Below, piece by piece: positions 1 through 7,194 of a stretch of 64,000 nt of DNA. The notes under the pieces are model-generated. The model was not told where the DNA came from, made no database searches, and saw only the letters and a program-made list of their open reading frames with translations. Numbering within the stretch: position 1 is the first letter of the stretch; every line of letters begins with the position of its first letter. The translations under genes were made by a program, and so were the position numbers. The stretch is from Halorientalis sp. LT38 (GTDB lineage Archaea; Halobacteriota; Halobacteria; Halobacteriales; Haloarculaceae): NCBI RefSeq assembly GCF_037031225.1, contig NZ_JAYEZN010000001.1:3038001-3102000 (forward strand), given 5' to 3'.

Positions 1-215
1 ACGACCCAGAAGGTCAGCGCACCGAGGATCGCGAACCAGAACAGCATGTCCTTCAAGAGTAGTGCGATGCTCCCGTAGGCGCCCGGATCCGTCGGCGGCG
101 GCCCGATCAACTGCCCCGACTCGAAGCTGGAGGTGGTGTACCAGCCGGCGAGCACCATCCAGGCCAGCCCCGCGGTCGTGAAGATCCCGAGGCCCTTGGC
201 GAATTCGTCAGCCAT
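1..215 (-). CDS. small membrane protein of the bc-complex operon, partial (DUF7314-like)
   Basis: This is the last visible gene of the bc operon. Its start codon is at 213-215 and it runs off the window edge, so only about 71 residues are seen (begins MADEFAKGLGIFTTAGLAW). There are two hydrophobic stretches, at about residues 8-24 and 52-71, so it is an integral membrane protein. Its start overlaps the end of the upstream gene by 8 bp, which suggests translational coupling. I recall a haloarchaeal family (DUF7314) at this position next to cytochrome b genes. That name is from memory, and no catalytic motif is visible. Its role is probably in assembly or as an accessory subunit of the complex. 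Confidence 0.75.
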   Translation of the reverse strand, partial: MADEFAKGLGIFTTAGLAWMVLAGWYTTSSFESGQLIGPPPTDPGAYGSIALLLKDMLFWFAILGALTFWV

Positions 216-591
216 TATCCGTGTGTTCGTCGGTGTCGTCTTTAGACTTTCCCATTCCCGCCGCCTGGAACCGCGTCGAGAACGCGTACGCCGCCGCTCC
301 GACGAGGATCAGACCGATGGCGAGCAGTGCGGCGACCGGCCGGATCTCCGACAGCGAGGCCGTCGCTCGGTTGGTCGCCGAGTCCAGCAACACGAACCCC
401 CCGACCACCGTAATGATGGCGAACAGCGTCGTAAAGACCGTGACCGCCTTGTACACCCGCATCGGCACCTCGACGCCGCGGGCGTCGTCGGACTCGTCGG
501 CAGAACTGCCGTCGCTCGCCGGGTCGTCGCCGGCCTCGTCGCTGGCGTCGTCGTCGGGCGAAACTGACCGGTCGCGGTCGTCTGGTGTCAT
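208..591 (-). CDS. two-TM membrane protein of the bc-complex operon (DUF7315-like)
   Basis: A 127-residue protein with a very acidic N-terminus (about 40 residues rich in Asp and Ser) and two membrane segments at about residues 50-70 and 85-105. No cofactor-binding motif is visible. It lies 46 bp after the cytochrome b C-terminal gene and overlaps the next gene by 8 bp, so it is almost certainly part of the same transcript. Haloarchaeal bc operons usually carry such small membrane proteins of unknown function; I recall DUF7315 for this one. An accessory subunit role is inferred from position only. Confidence 0.75.
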   Translation of the reverse strand: MTPDDRDRSVSPDDDASDEAGDDPASDGSSADESDDARGVEVPMRVYKAVTVFTTLFAIITVVGGFVLLDSATNRATASLSEIRPVAALLAIGLILVGAAAYAFSTRFQAAGMGKSKDDTDEHTDNG

Positions 592-637
592 TGGGACGGG
601 AAACAGAAGCGGGCGTTCGAGACGGCCGTCGCGCCGG

Positions 638-1450
638 TCACTTCGGCGGTCGCAGCCGGTAGTAGCGACGGTTGAGGGTGAACATGTACCCCTCGCGCAT
701 CGACTTGAGGATCGCGTAGCTGATGAACCCTGCCACGAACGGCAGGAGGAACGTCAGGTCGAACAGCAGGTGCGAGTCCATCGGTGCCAGGTTCTTCACC
801 GACAGCGTGGCGATGGTGAACGCGAAGACGACGCCGAACACGCCGACCGACGCCCAGAAGGGCTGTTCGACCGGGCGCCGGGCGGCCCCCTTGTTCAGGA
901 AGGGGACGATGGTGATCGCGCCGACGACGACCAGGTTCGCCAGGACGCCGTACGTGCGGTCCGCCATCAGCTTCTGGCCCCCCAGAAGCGCCAGCTCGGG
1001 GTTGAGCGGGCCGAGTTTGAGCAGGCCGAACGACCAGTAGAGATACCAGTCGGGCAGGATGACCGCGGGCGTACTCGAGGAGTCCGCCGGCGGCAGCATC
1101 TCCGGGGGCAGCGTCGCCGAGAGGAACACGATCATGCCGACGAAGAAACTCGTCAGCGCGAGGTTCCGGATCATCTCGTGGGGCCAGGCCGGGAAGCCCA
1201 GCACGTCACGTTCGACGTAACTCGACTCCTGGCGCAGGTCCTGGTCCTCGCGGCGCGCCCGCTCGAAGTACTCGTAGGTCAGCCGGGAGAGCCCCTGCGT
1301 GCGCTCTTTGCGCTCGCTCCACGTGGGGGTCTCGTCGTCCGGCGGGACGATTCCCGTTCCGCCGTCAGACCGTAGGTCTGACGAGGTCCCGCTCTCTTCG
1401 TTCACGGGACCGCCGTCCGTTTCCGTCTCCGGAGTGTCGTTGTCGCTCAT
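638..1450 (-). CDS. petD: cytochrome b, C-terminal part (subunit IV-like) of a bc-type complex
   Basis: A 270-residue membrane protein matching the C-terminal half of cytochrome b (subunit IV of b6f complexes). After an acidic N-terminal tail of about 75 residues come GFPAWPHEMIRN and a quinol-site motif read as PDWY (in PDWYLYWSFGLLK), where most bc1/b6f proteins have PEWY. Four hydrophobic segments follow. It would form the Qo site with the heme-bearing N-terminal half encoded 4 bp upstream. The split of cytochrome b into two genes resembles b6f rather than mitochondrial bc1. The symbol petD is by analogy. Confidence 0.9.
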   Translation of the reverse strand: MSDNDTPETETDGGPVNEESGTSSDLRSDGGTGIVPPDDETPTWSERKERTQGLSRLTYEYFERARREDQDLRQESSYVERDVLGFPAWPHEMIRNLALTSFFVGMIVFLSATLPPEMLPPADSSSTPAVILPDWYLYWSFGLLKLGPLNPELALLGGQKLMADRTYGVLANLVVVGAITIVPFLNKGAARRPVEQPFWASVGVFGVVFAFTIATLSVKNLAPMDSHLLFDLTFLLPFVAGFISYAILKSMREGYMFTLNRRYYRLRPPK

Positions 1451-1454
1451 TGTA

Positions 1455-2258
1455 TTAGTGTGGTTCCGCGATGCCCTGCATCCAGACGATGCCGATGTGG
1501 ACGGCGATCAGCGCCGTCACGATGAACGGCAGGAAGAACACGTGCAGGATGTACATCCGTTGCAACGTGGCCTGCGTCAGCGTGAAGCCGCCGAACAACA
1601 GCTGCGCCGTCCACTCACCGGCCAGCGGGATCGACAGCGCCATCTCGACGCCGATCTGGCCCGCCCAGTAGCTCAGCTGGTTCCAGGGGAGCAGGTAGCC
1701 GCTGTACCCGAAGACCATCGTCAGCGAGATCAGCACGATGCCGATGATCCAGTTGAGCTCGCGGGGCTCCTTGTACGCGCCCGTGAAGTACACCCGCAGC
1801 ATGTGCAGGAACACCGCCGCGGTCATCACCTGGGCGCTCCAGCGGTGGATCGACCGGAGCATGTACCCGAAGTTCAGCTCCGTCATGATGCTCGTCACCG
1901 ACTGGTAGGCGACCGTCGGGTCTCCCGTCGCGCCTGCGGCCGCGGGGGCGTAGTAGAACCCAAGCAGGGCGCCCGACACCGCCGCGACCAGATACGCGAG
2001 CGTCGAGAACGACCCGAGCGCGTACAGCGGATACCAGTACCAGAACTTGTTGTCGAGCCCGTACTGCTCGGTGTGGCTCTTGGGCATCTGCATGTTGACC
2101 TTGTAGTAGAGGTCCTCGAGCAGCTCCAGGTAGTCGACCAGCCGGAGCCGCTTGTCGAGCCACATCAACAGCGTCAGGTACTGCTCTTCGAGCGCCGTGA
2201 GCTCGCGCTCTTCCATCCAGCCTTTGTGATCGTGTTCGTCTTTTTTCTCGAGACTCAT
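1455..2258 (-). CDS. petB: cytochrome b, N-terminal heme-binding part of a bc-type complex
   Basis: A 267-residue membrane protein with the four heme-ligand histidines expected of cytochrome b: H138 (RSIHRW), H152 (FLHMLRV), H239 (YILHVFF) and H254 (AVHIG). The spacings of 14 and 15 residues fit two stacked b hemes across the membrane. The PWNQ motif after helix C is also present. A longer than usual N-terminus (about 75 residues) precedes the first membrane helix. It is the central electron-bifurcating subunit, oxidising quinol and recycling electrons to the Qi site. The gene follows the Rieske gene by 2 bp. The symbol petB is used by analogy with b6f complexes. Confidence 0.93.
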   Translation of the reverse strand: MSLEKKDEHDHKGWMEERELTALEEQYLTLLMWLDKRLRLVDYLELLEDLYYKVNMQMPKSHTEQYGLDNKFWYWYPLYALGSFSTLAYLVAAVSGALLGFYYAPAAAGATGDPTVAYQSVTSIMTELNFGYMLRSIHRWSAQVMTAAVFLHMLRVYFTGAYKEPRELNWIIGIVLISLTMVFGYSGYLLPWNQLSYWAGQIGVEMALSIPLAGEWTAQLLFGGFTLTQATLQRMYILHVFFLPFIVTALIAVHIGIVWMQGIAEPH

Positions 2259-2260
2259 CG

Positions 2261-3136
2261 TTATTCACCCGGGCGCGGAAGCGCCACGAACGACTTGCTG
2301 ACGGGACTGAACGGGTCGTAGACGGACTGGTGACACTGGCAGTAGACCGCGTTCTCCGCGTTGAACTTCGCGCTGCCCTCGTAGGTCTTGAATCCGGGCA
2401 CGCAGCAAAAGTGCGTGCACTTGTTCAGCCAGGCCATGAAGTCCTGCTCGGTGGCGGCCCCGATGAAGTCCTGCACTTCGCCCGGGAGGTCGCTGTACCG
2501 CCCTTCACCGTTGGCCATCTTCGAGACCTCGGGACTGCGCATCACCTGGACGGGGATGGTCTGCACGTCGCCCTCGGAACGCCATTTGGCCTTCGCGGGC
2601 TTGCCCAGCCCGCTCTGGCCGATGCCGTTGCCCCACTCCTGGTAGTCCGCGAAGTCCTCGACGAACAGCTTCTCGTCGCCCTCCTTGTTCTCGGACTGCC
2701 AGGTGAGTTCGGAGCCCGACACGGAGCGGAAGAAGTTGTCCTGATCGGCCTCGGGGGCCAGCCCTTCCGCGGTCTGGATCCCGCAGTACTGGAACCAGGC
2801 CGCCGAGTACGTCGTCCCGCCGATGTTCGTCTCGGCGATGGTGACCTCCCGACCCTGGACGGTCTCGGTCTTCACCTCGGGCCAGCGGCCCATCAGGGCC
2901 CCTTCGTCGTCGATGGTCAGGGGAACCAGCGGCATCCCACGGGGGGCCGGACCGTCAGTGTTCTCGATACCGATGAACTGCGTGATACCACCGCCGACGC
3001 CCGACGGTGAAGTCGCCGTGTCCAGGGCGACCGCTCCGCCGACGCCGACGCTGGACAGCGCAGCACTGCCGACGACGCCTTTCACGAAGCGTCGCCGGCC
3101 CGTCTCGCTCGGATATTTGTCTTCGTCAAGTGGCAT
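2261..3136 (-). CDS. Rieske 2Fe-2S protein of the bc-type complex
   Basis: A 291-residue Rieske protein. The cluster-binding boxes are CTHFCC (C240, H242, C245) and CQCHQS (C266, C268, H269), giving the two Cys and two His ligands plus the disulfide pair. The N-terminus carries a twin-arginine signal (TGRRRFVKG) followed by a hydrophobic Ala/Gly/Val stretch, so it is exported folded and anchored by that helix. It would take one electron from quinol and pass it to the external carrier, here most likely the halocyanin encoded two genes upstream. It is closely packed between the DUF7318-like gene and cytochrome b. Confidence 0.93.
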   Translation of the reverse strand: MPLDEDKYPSETGRRRFVKGVVGSAALSSVGVGGAVALDTATSPSGVGGGITQFIGIENTDGPAPRGMPLVPLTIDDEGALMGRWPEVKTETVQGREVTIAETNIGGTTYSAAWFQYCGIQTAEGLAPEADQDNFFRSVSGSELTWQSENKEGDEKLFVEDFADYQEWGNGIGQSGLGKPAKAKWRSEGDVQTIPVQVMRSPEVSKMANGEGRYSDLPGEVQDFIGAATEQDFMAWLNKCTHFCCVPGFKTYEGSAKFNAENAVYCQCHQSVYDPFSPVSKSFVALPRPGE

Positions 3137-3138
3137 TG

Positions 3139-3528
3139 TTATCGCTTGTAGTAGGGATAGACCGCCCGTTTGAACCCTTCCCAGGGACTCTGCTCCGAGA
3201 ACGACTGCCCGTCGACCTGATCCTCACGGACGTAGAGGTCCTCCCACTTGCGACGGCGCTTCTTGACGATCATCACGTCGGGGAGGAACTCCTTGCGGTA
3301 CAACATGAGGATGAAGGCCAGGTCGATGAAGATGACCGCGAGGATACCCCCGAGGTACATGTTCCCGAGTTCCGACAGGCCCCAGCCCGAGATCAGGCCG
3401 TAGGTGAACAGACCCACGAAGATCACTTCGACGACCGTCAACAGGACGATCGCCAGCGCGGCCGCCGTGCTCTCACGCGGGGGCTCGTAGCGGTGGATGT
3501 CACCGTAACTGCTGCCTTCCGAGGACAT
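3139..3528 (-). CDS. two-TM membrane protein of the bc-complex operon (DUF7318-like)
   Basis: A 129-residue protein with two membrane helices at about residues 22-45 and 56-76 and a basic, aromatic C-terminal tail (KKRRRKWEDLY, ending YPYYKR). No redox motif is seen. Its start overlaps the stop of the halocyanin gene by one base, and the Rieske gene follows by 2 bp, so it is cotranscribed. I recall the haloarchaeal family DUF7318 for this position. It may be a structural subunit, or a platform docking the halocyanin or Rieske head, but that is inference from gene order only. Confidence 0.8.
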   Translation of the reverse strand: MSSEGSSYGDIHRYEPPRESTAAALAIVLLTVVEVIFVGLFTYGLISGWGLSELGNMYLGGILAVIFIDLAFILMLYRKEFLPDVMIVKKRRRKWEDLYVREDQVDGQSFSEQSPWEGFKRAVYPYYKR

Positions 3529-4178
3529 CAGTCGTTCCCTCCTTTGGCGTTCGGCGATTCACCGTACTTCAGCAGGAAGAAGGTGAACACGAGCGACACG
3601 ATGACCATCAGGATGGTCGCCAGTCCGACGTAGTGGGCCTGGAACGGGACGCCCATCTCGTGGGGGTCCACCTCGCCGCCGCCGGCCTCGACCTGCACGG
3701 TCGGGTAATCGTCGCCGACGACGATGGCACCCTTCATGCCGGAGCTCTCGTGGGGAACACAGTGATAGTTGAAGACCCCGCTCTCCTCGAAGGTGTACTC
3801 GAACGTGATGCCGGCGCCGCTCTCCGCGGAGCCCGAACTGAACACCTCGTCGTTGCTGTTGACGTTGTGGGCGCCGCCTTCGCCCGTCCACTCCCAGACG
3901 ACGGTCGTTCCGGTGTCGACGTGGACCGCCGGCGGGCTGAAACCGAAGCCCTGGCTCCCGGTCCCGACCTCGACGGTCACCTCGCTGTTGCCCGTCTGGT
4001 CGGCCGGTTGGCCGCCCTCGTATCCGTTCGCGTCGTCCAGATAACCGCCGAAGTCCGGCCGGGTGCCGCCGCCACCGCCATCTTCGGAGGACGCGGCGGC
4101 GGTGCCTGCGCCAGCAGACACGGCGGCGGTCGTACCGGCAGCCCCGCCGGCCGTCCGGATAAAGTCCCGCCTGTTCAT
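3528..4178 (-). CDS. membrane-anchored halocyanin (blue copper protein), first gene of the bc operon
   Basis: A 216-residue type 1 copper protein. A Tat signal (NRRDFIRTAGG) is followed by a Gly/Asp linker and a plastocyanin-like domain with copper ligands H104 (GAHNV), C140, H143 and M148 (YHCVPHESSGM). A C-terminal membrane helix lies at about 183-203. No cytochrome c1 is encoded here, so this anchored halocyanin is the likely electron acceptor of the complex. The start at 4178 is chosen over the in-frame ATG at 4217 because a TATA element (4203-4212) lies about 27 bp upstream of 4178, which would place the farther ATG on the promoter. The transcript is probably leaderless. Confidence 0.9.
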   Translation of the reverse strand: MNRRDFIRTAGGAAGTTAAVSAGAGTAAASSEDGGGGGTRPDFGGYLDDANGYEGGQPADQTGNSEVTVEVGTGSQGFGFSPPAVHVDTGTTVVWEWTGEGGAHNVNSNDEVFSSGSAESGAGITFEYTFEESGVFNYHCVPHESSGMKGAIVVGDDYPTVQVEAGGGEVDPHEMGVPFQAHYVGLATILMVIVSLVFTFFLLKYGESPNAKGGND

Positions 4179-4202
4179 ATACACCACAGACTCAGAACTG
4201 GC

Positions 4203-4212
4203 TTTGTATAAA
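4203..4212 (-). promoter_or_regulatory. TATA box of the bc operon
   Basis: On the minus strand this reads TTTATACAAA. Its centre is about 27-30 bp before the halocyanin start codon at 4178, the distance expected for an archaeal TATA box driving a leaderless transcript. It supports the choice of the internal start codon. Confidence 0.6.
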
Positions 4213-4248
4213 CCCACCGAATACGGGCCCGTGCGTGCGGTTGAACAG

Positions 4249-5139
4249 TCAGGACACCGGGTCGGATTCCCGGTTCTCTTCGCCCCGTTCGTCGGTCCTC
4301 GAGAGCGATCCCAGCCCCGCCGCAGACTCCCCCGGAAGCCGGTCCGAATCGGTCACCCACTCCTCGTCCTCGACGGGGAGGAAGTCCGGCCGCTCTCCCT
4401 CCTCCATCCCGATCGCGCGGAGTCGGTTGCGGTACTCCTCGGCCCGGAACCGATCCGAGAGCCGCGCGTTCGCGACGGTGAAAAACAGGACGAGGCCGAT
4501 GGTCACGAACGCGAGGCCGGCGATGATCGCGACGATGTTCAGGCCCGCGACCACCCAGGCCCCGAGCAGTCCGATGCCGGCGAGGATCTGCATCCCGCCG
4601 ACGATCTGGAGCATCAGGTTCCCGAGTTCGCCGCTCCCCTCCGGGACGTCCGTCGGCCGGGGCAACACGTCGCCCTCGGGCATCTCCGGGACGTCGTACT
4701 CCTCCATCGAACACAGCGCGACGACCGGTTTGACGTCCCTGAGGACGGTACCGAACCCCTCGACGCTGCCGTCCGGCTCGACCATGGCGTACCCCTCGTC
4801 CGAGTACGCGACGACCCGTCCGTCCCTGAGTCGCTCTACCCGCGCGAACACGTCCCGGACCACTACCCTATTTTTCAGATCGGACTCGACCCTGTCGAGC
4901 AGTTCCTGACCGGTGATCCAGGTGTCCGGATCGAACGCGACCTCCCATTCGTCTCCGCTCATCTCGGCCATCTGGTCTGGGCCGAAGTTATCGAAGTCGT
5001 ACCGTTCCTCGACCTCCTGTCGGAGCTGTTCGGTCGATACCGTCTCGGCGTCCGCGGGCGCCTCGTCCGCCGGCGCGTCCGTTTCCTCGTCGGCCGGGTC
5101 GTCCACGTCGCCGGAAGACGTCGACTCTGGGTCGGCCAT
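4249..5139 (-). CDS. two-TM membrane protein next to the bc operon (DUF7319-like)
   Basis: A 296-residue protein starting MADPESTSSG. The first 50 residues are acidic and disordered. A soluble region of about 140 residues follows, then two adjacent membrane helices at about 200-245, then a charged C-terminal tail. An in-frame upstream ATG at 5202 exists, but the codons in between encode a basic, non-halophilic sequence, so 5139 is preferred. It lies 70 bp upstream of the halocyanin gene on the same strand. I recall DUF7319 beside haloarchaeal bc operons. The function is unknown. Confidence 0.75.
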   Translation of the reverse strand: MADPESTSSGDVDDPADEETDAPADEAPADAETVSTEQLRQEVEERYDFDNFGPDQMAEMSGDEWEVAFDPDTWITGQELLDRVESDLKNRVVVRDVFARVERLRDGRVVAYSDEGYAMVEPDGSVEGFGTVLRDVKPVVALCSMEEYDVPEMPEGDVLPRPTDVPEGSGELGNLMLQIVGGMQILAGIGLLGAWVVAGLNIVAIIAGLAFVTIGLVLFFTVANARLSDRFRAEEYRNRLRAIGMEEGERPDFLPVEDEEWVTDSDRLPGESAAGLGSLSRTDERGEENRESDPVS

Positions 5140-5233
5140 TTGCTCGGGATACGGGTGGCGACCGTATACGCTTTCCGACCCGCGTGCCACGGGTTTCGGC
5201 ACGTTTTACCGACCGCCTTCCCTACGGCCGGCA

Positions 5234-5719
5234 ATGATCGCCCTGTCGGAGATGCAGCTGGCGACGATCGTGGCCGTCGCGGTCACCTGCAGTTTCCCCT
5301 GCTTTCTGTACGGGGCCTGGATCATGATCGACGCCGAGCAGGTCACCTGGGGCGTGTTGACCTACCACCTCAAGTTCATCGGGACCGGGCTGGCGCTGAC
5401 GACCGTTCCCATGCTCCTCTGGATGTTCCCGCGCCTGTTCGCCCAGCTGGGCGGCGCCGCCGCGCTGCACGCCTTCCTCGGCCTGCAGGCCTACGCCATG
5501 CTCGCCTTCGGCTTTACGGGTATCGTCCGGATCTTCCGGGCGAAGTGGGAACACGACCTCTACCACGACTACGACGAGGACGTCCTGCTCGACGAGATCG
5601 GGTCCGAGCGGATGCAGTTCTGGCGGCGACGGCTCCGCATCGGCGTCTTCGGCTACACGTTCTTCTGGATCCTCGCCTACGTCGTCGGCATGGCGCGATA
5701 CGTCATCAAGTACTTCTGA
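5234..5719 (+). CDS. four-TM membrane protein beside the bc cluster (DUF7321-like)
   Basis: A 161-residue membrane protein starting MIALSEMQLATIV, with four hydrophobic segments at about residues 8-28, 40-62, 72-92 and 132-155, and an acidic/basic loop (KWEHDLYHDYDEDVLLDEIG) between helices 3 and 4. It is divergent from the bc-operon genes with 94 bp between, so the two may share a control region. I recall a haloarchaeal family (DUF7321) near these operons. No motif tells its function. The longer in-frame reading upstream is an antisense shadow of the neighbouring gene. Confidence 0.75.
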   Translation: MIALSEMQLATIVAVAVTCSFPCFLYGAWIMIDAEQVTWGVLTYHLKFIGTGLALTTVPMLLWMFPRLFAQLGGAAALHAFLGLQAYAMLAFGFTGIVRIFRAKWEHDLYHDYDEDVLLDEIGSERMQFWRRRLRIGVFGYTFFWILAYVVGMARYVIKYF

Positions 5720-6027
5720 AAGAATGGACAGGGGAGAGAGGGTGATGCCACGGAGAGAGATGGCAGGCGATATCGTCCGACAGCGGGTGCGATGGGACTG
5801 CGAAGCGGGCGACCGTTCGGGGGGGTGCTGGCAACTGTCGACCGCCCGCGAGACGGCAGATGTGGGTGGGTAGGGGGAGAGTATCACGTCGAAGACGACG
5901 TGTCGTCGCGTGGCGACTGGCCGACGCGGGTCACACTGCACGACTGCTCCTCACTGACGCCGTCCGTTGCCCGAGAGAGCGGCGTCCCGGCGTCGCGTCG
6001 GCCTCGACTCGTCTCCGTAGGGTCTAC

Positions 6028-6061
6028 CTATCGACCCTACGATTCAGTAGGGGCTCGATAG
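6028..6061. repeat. inverted repeat with 13-bp arms
   Basis: CTATCGACCCTAC at 6028-6040 pairs with GTAGGG-gc-TCGATAG at 6047-6061. The loop is GATTCA and there is a two-base bulge. A T-run (6073-6078) follows shortly after, so it may act as a terminator for forward transcription from the 5234-5719 gene, or be part of a small RNA. Confidence 0.55.
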
Positions 6062-6256
6062 ACGTATAACCGTTTTTTCGGGGTGCTACGGGTTGGGAGC
6101 CACCTCTTCGAGTCTCGATACCGCTTGCTGAATCTTGGTTGCGGACTCGTCGCGCGTCGGTGGAGCGTTCGTCGCGGGTTCGACGCCTTGGCATCGCCCG
6201 CGACGCCGGGGCGTAGGCAGTGCTAAACTCGGGAGCGCCTCGTCGACGTGTGTATC

Positions 6257-6306
6257 GGTAGCTACCGCCAGACGGCGACTTCTGGCCGTGAGCGGCGGTA
6301 AGTACC
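6257..6306. repeat. nested inverted repeat downstream of endonuclease III
   Basis: Outer arms GGTAGCTACCGCC (6257-6269) and GGCGGTAAGTACC (6294-6306) differ at two positions. An inner hairpin GCCAGA/TCTGGC sits between them. The element lies 8 bp past the stop codon of endonuclease III on the reverse strand, so it may be a 3' processing or termination element. Confidence 0.5.
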
Positions 6307-6313
6307 GCCTAGC

Positions 6314-6997
6314 CTACCACGACTCGCCGCTGGCGAGGTCGACGTCGCCGTCCAGTTTCGAGGACGGGCAGATGTCTTCGAGCACGCAGTCGTCGCAGTC
6401 GGGGTTCCGCGCGGTGCAGGTCGCCCGGCCGTGGCTGATCAGCAGGTGGGTGTACTGCTGCCACTCCGACTCGGGGACCAGCGGCATGAGGTCCTGCTCG
6501 ATCGCCTCGGGCCGTTCCTCCTCGGTGATGCCCAGCCGACGGGAGAGCCGCTGGACGTGCGTGTCGACGACGATCCCCTCGACTACCTCGTGGCCGTGCT
6601 GGAGGACGACGTTCGCCGTCTTCCGGCCGACCCCCTGCAGGTCGGTCAGTTCCGACATCGTGTCGGGCACCTCCCCGTCGTGTTCCTCGACGATGGTCCG
6701 GCAGGCGCTCGTGATGTAGCCGGCCTTGTTGTTGTAGTAGGTGATCGAGTTCAGGTCCTCGGCGAGTTCCGCTTCGTCGACCTCGGCGTAGTCCTCGGGC
6801 GACTGGTACTTCTCGAAGAGGTGCTCGGTCTCCGTGTTGACCCGTTCGTCCGTGCACTGAGCCGAGAGGATGACCGCGATCAGCAGTTCGAGGCGGTTCG
6901 AGAAGTTCAGTGAGATGGTCGAGTCGGGGTACTCCTCGTGGAGTCGGTCGACGACCTCCGCGGTCTGTTCCTCGCGCGAGGAAAGCGGCGTGCCCAT
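6314..6997 (-). CDS. nth: endonuclease III (DNA glycosylase/AP lyase)
   Basis: A 227-residue base-excision repair enzyme that removes oxidised pyrimidines and cuts the abasic site. The helix-hairpin-helix LQGVGRKTANVVL carries catalytic K126, and VVDTHVQRL carries D145. The [4Fe-4S] cluster motif near the C-terminus has cysteines 194, 201, 204 and 210, with the classic C-x6-C-x2-C-x5-C spacing. Length is typical of bacterial and archaeal Nth. The start at 6997 (MGTPLSSREE) is chosen because the reading frame upstream is only an antisense shadow of the acyl-CoA dehydrogenase gene. Confidence 0.95.
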   Translation of the reverse strand: MGTPLSSREEQTAEVVDRLHEEYPDSTISLNFSNRLELLIAVILSAQCTDERVNTETEHLFEKYQSPEDYAEVDEAELAEDLNSITYYNNKAGYITSACRTIVEEHDGEVPDTMSELTDLQGVGRKTANVVLQHGHEVVEGIVVDTHVQRLSRRLGITEEERPEAIEQDLMPLVPESEWQQYTHLLISHGRATCTARNPDCDDCVLEDICPSSKLDGDVDLASGESW

Positions 6998-7077
6998 ACC
7001 TGCCCGAGTGACTCCGGGGAACTTTGCGTTTCCGTCTCGATATGATGGGCGAACAGGTGACACGCGGCGACGAACTC

Positions 7078-7114
7078 GCGGAGCGCTGTGTCGCACTCCC
7101 GCAGGGCGCTCCGC
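7078..7114. repeat. perfect 9-bp inverted repeat between nth and the acyl-CoA dehydrogenase gene
   Basis: GCGGAGCGC (7078-7086) and GCGCTCCGC (7106-7114) are separated by 19 bp. The element lies in the 197-bp gap between two reverse-strand genes, about 80 bp past the acyl-CoA dehydrogenase stop codon. It is a possible 3' end signal of that gene. Confidence 0.5.
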
Positions 7115-7194
7115 GGCGACGATCAGATCACGGGCCGGGGTGGTCCCGTCCCGGTAGATAAGGGTTCGCCGCGTGGACGGTCGAGGTCCGGTAC

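Larger units (their letters stand above)
5720..6313. other. gene-free region of 594 bp with inverted repeats
   Basis: No open frame here has the acidic composition or codon pattern of the neighbouring genes. The region holds two inverted repeats, listed separately, and a short T-run at 6073-6078 (CGTTTTTTCG). It could hold a non-coding RNA or transcription ends of the two converging genes (5234-5719 forward and endonuclease III reverse). Confidence 0.5.

Noticed and set aside
4179-4217. Upstream ATG of the halocyanin gene
   Set aside because: It would place the start on the TATA element at 4203-4212, and would put residues before the Tat motif that break the signal.
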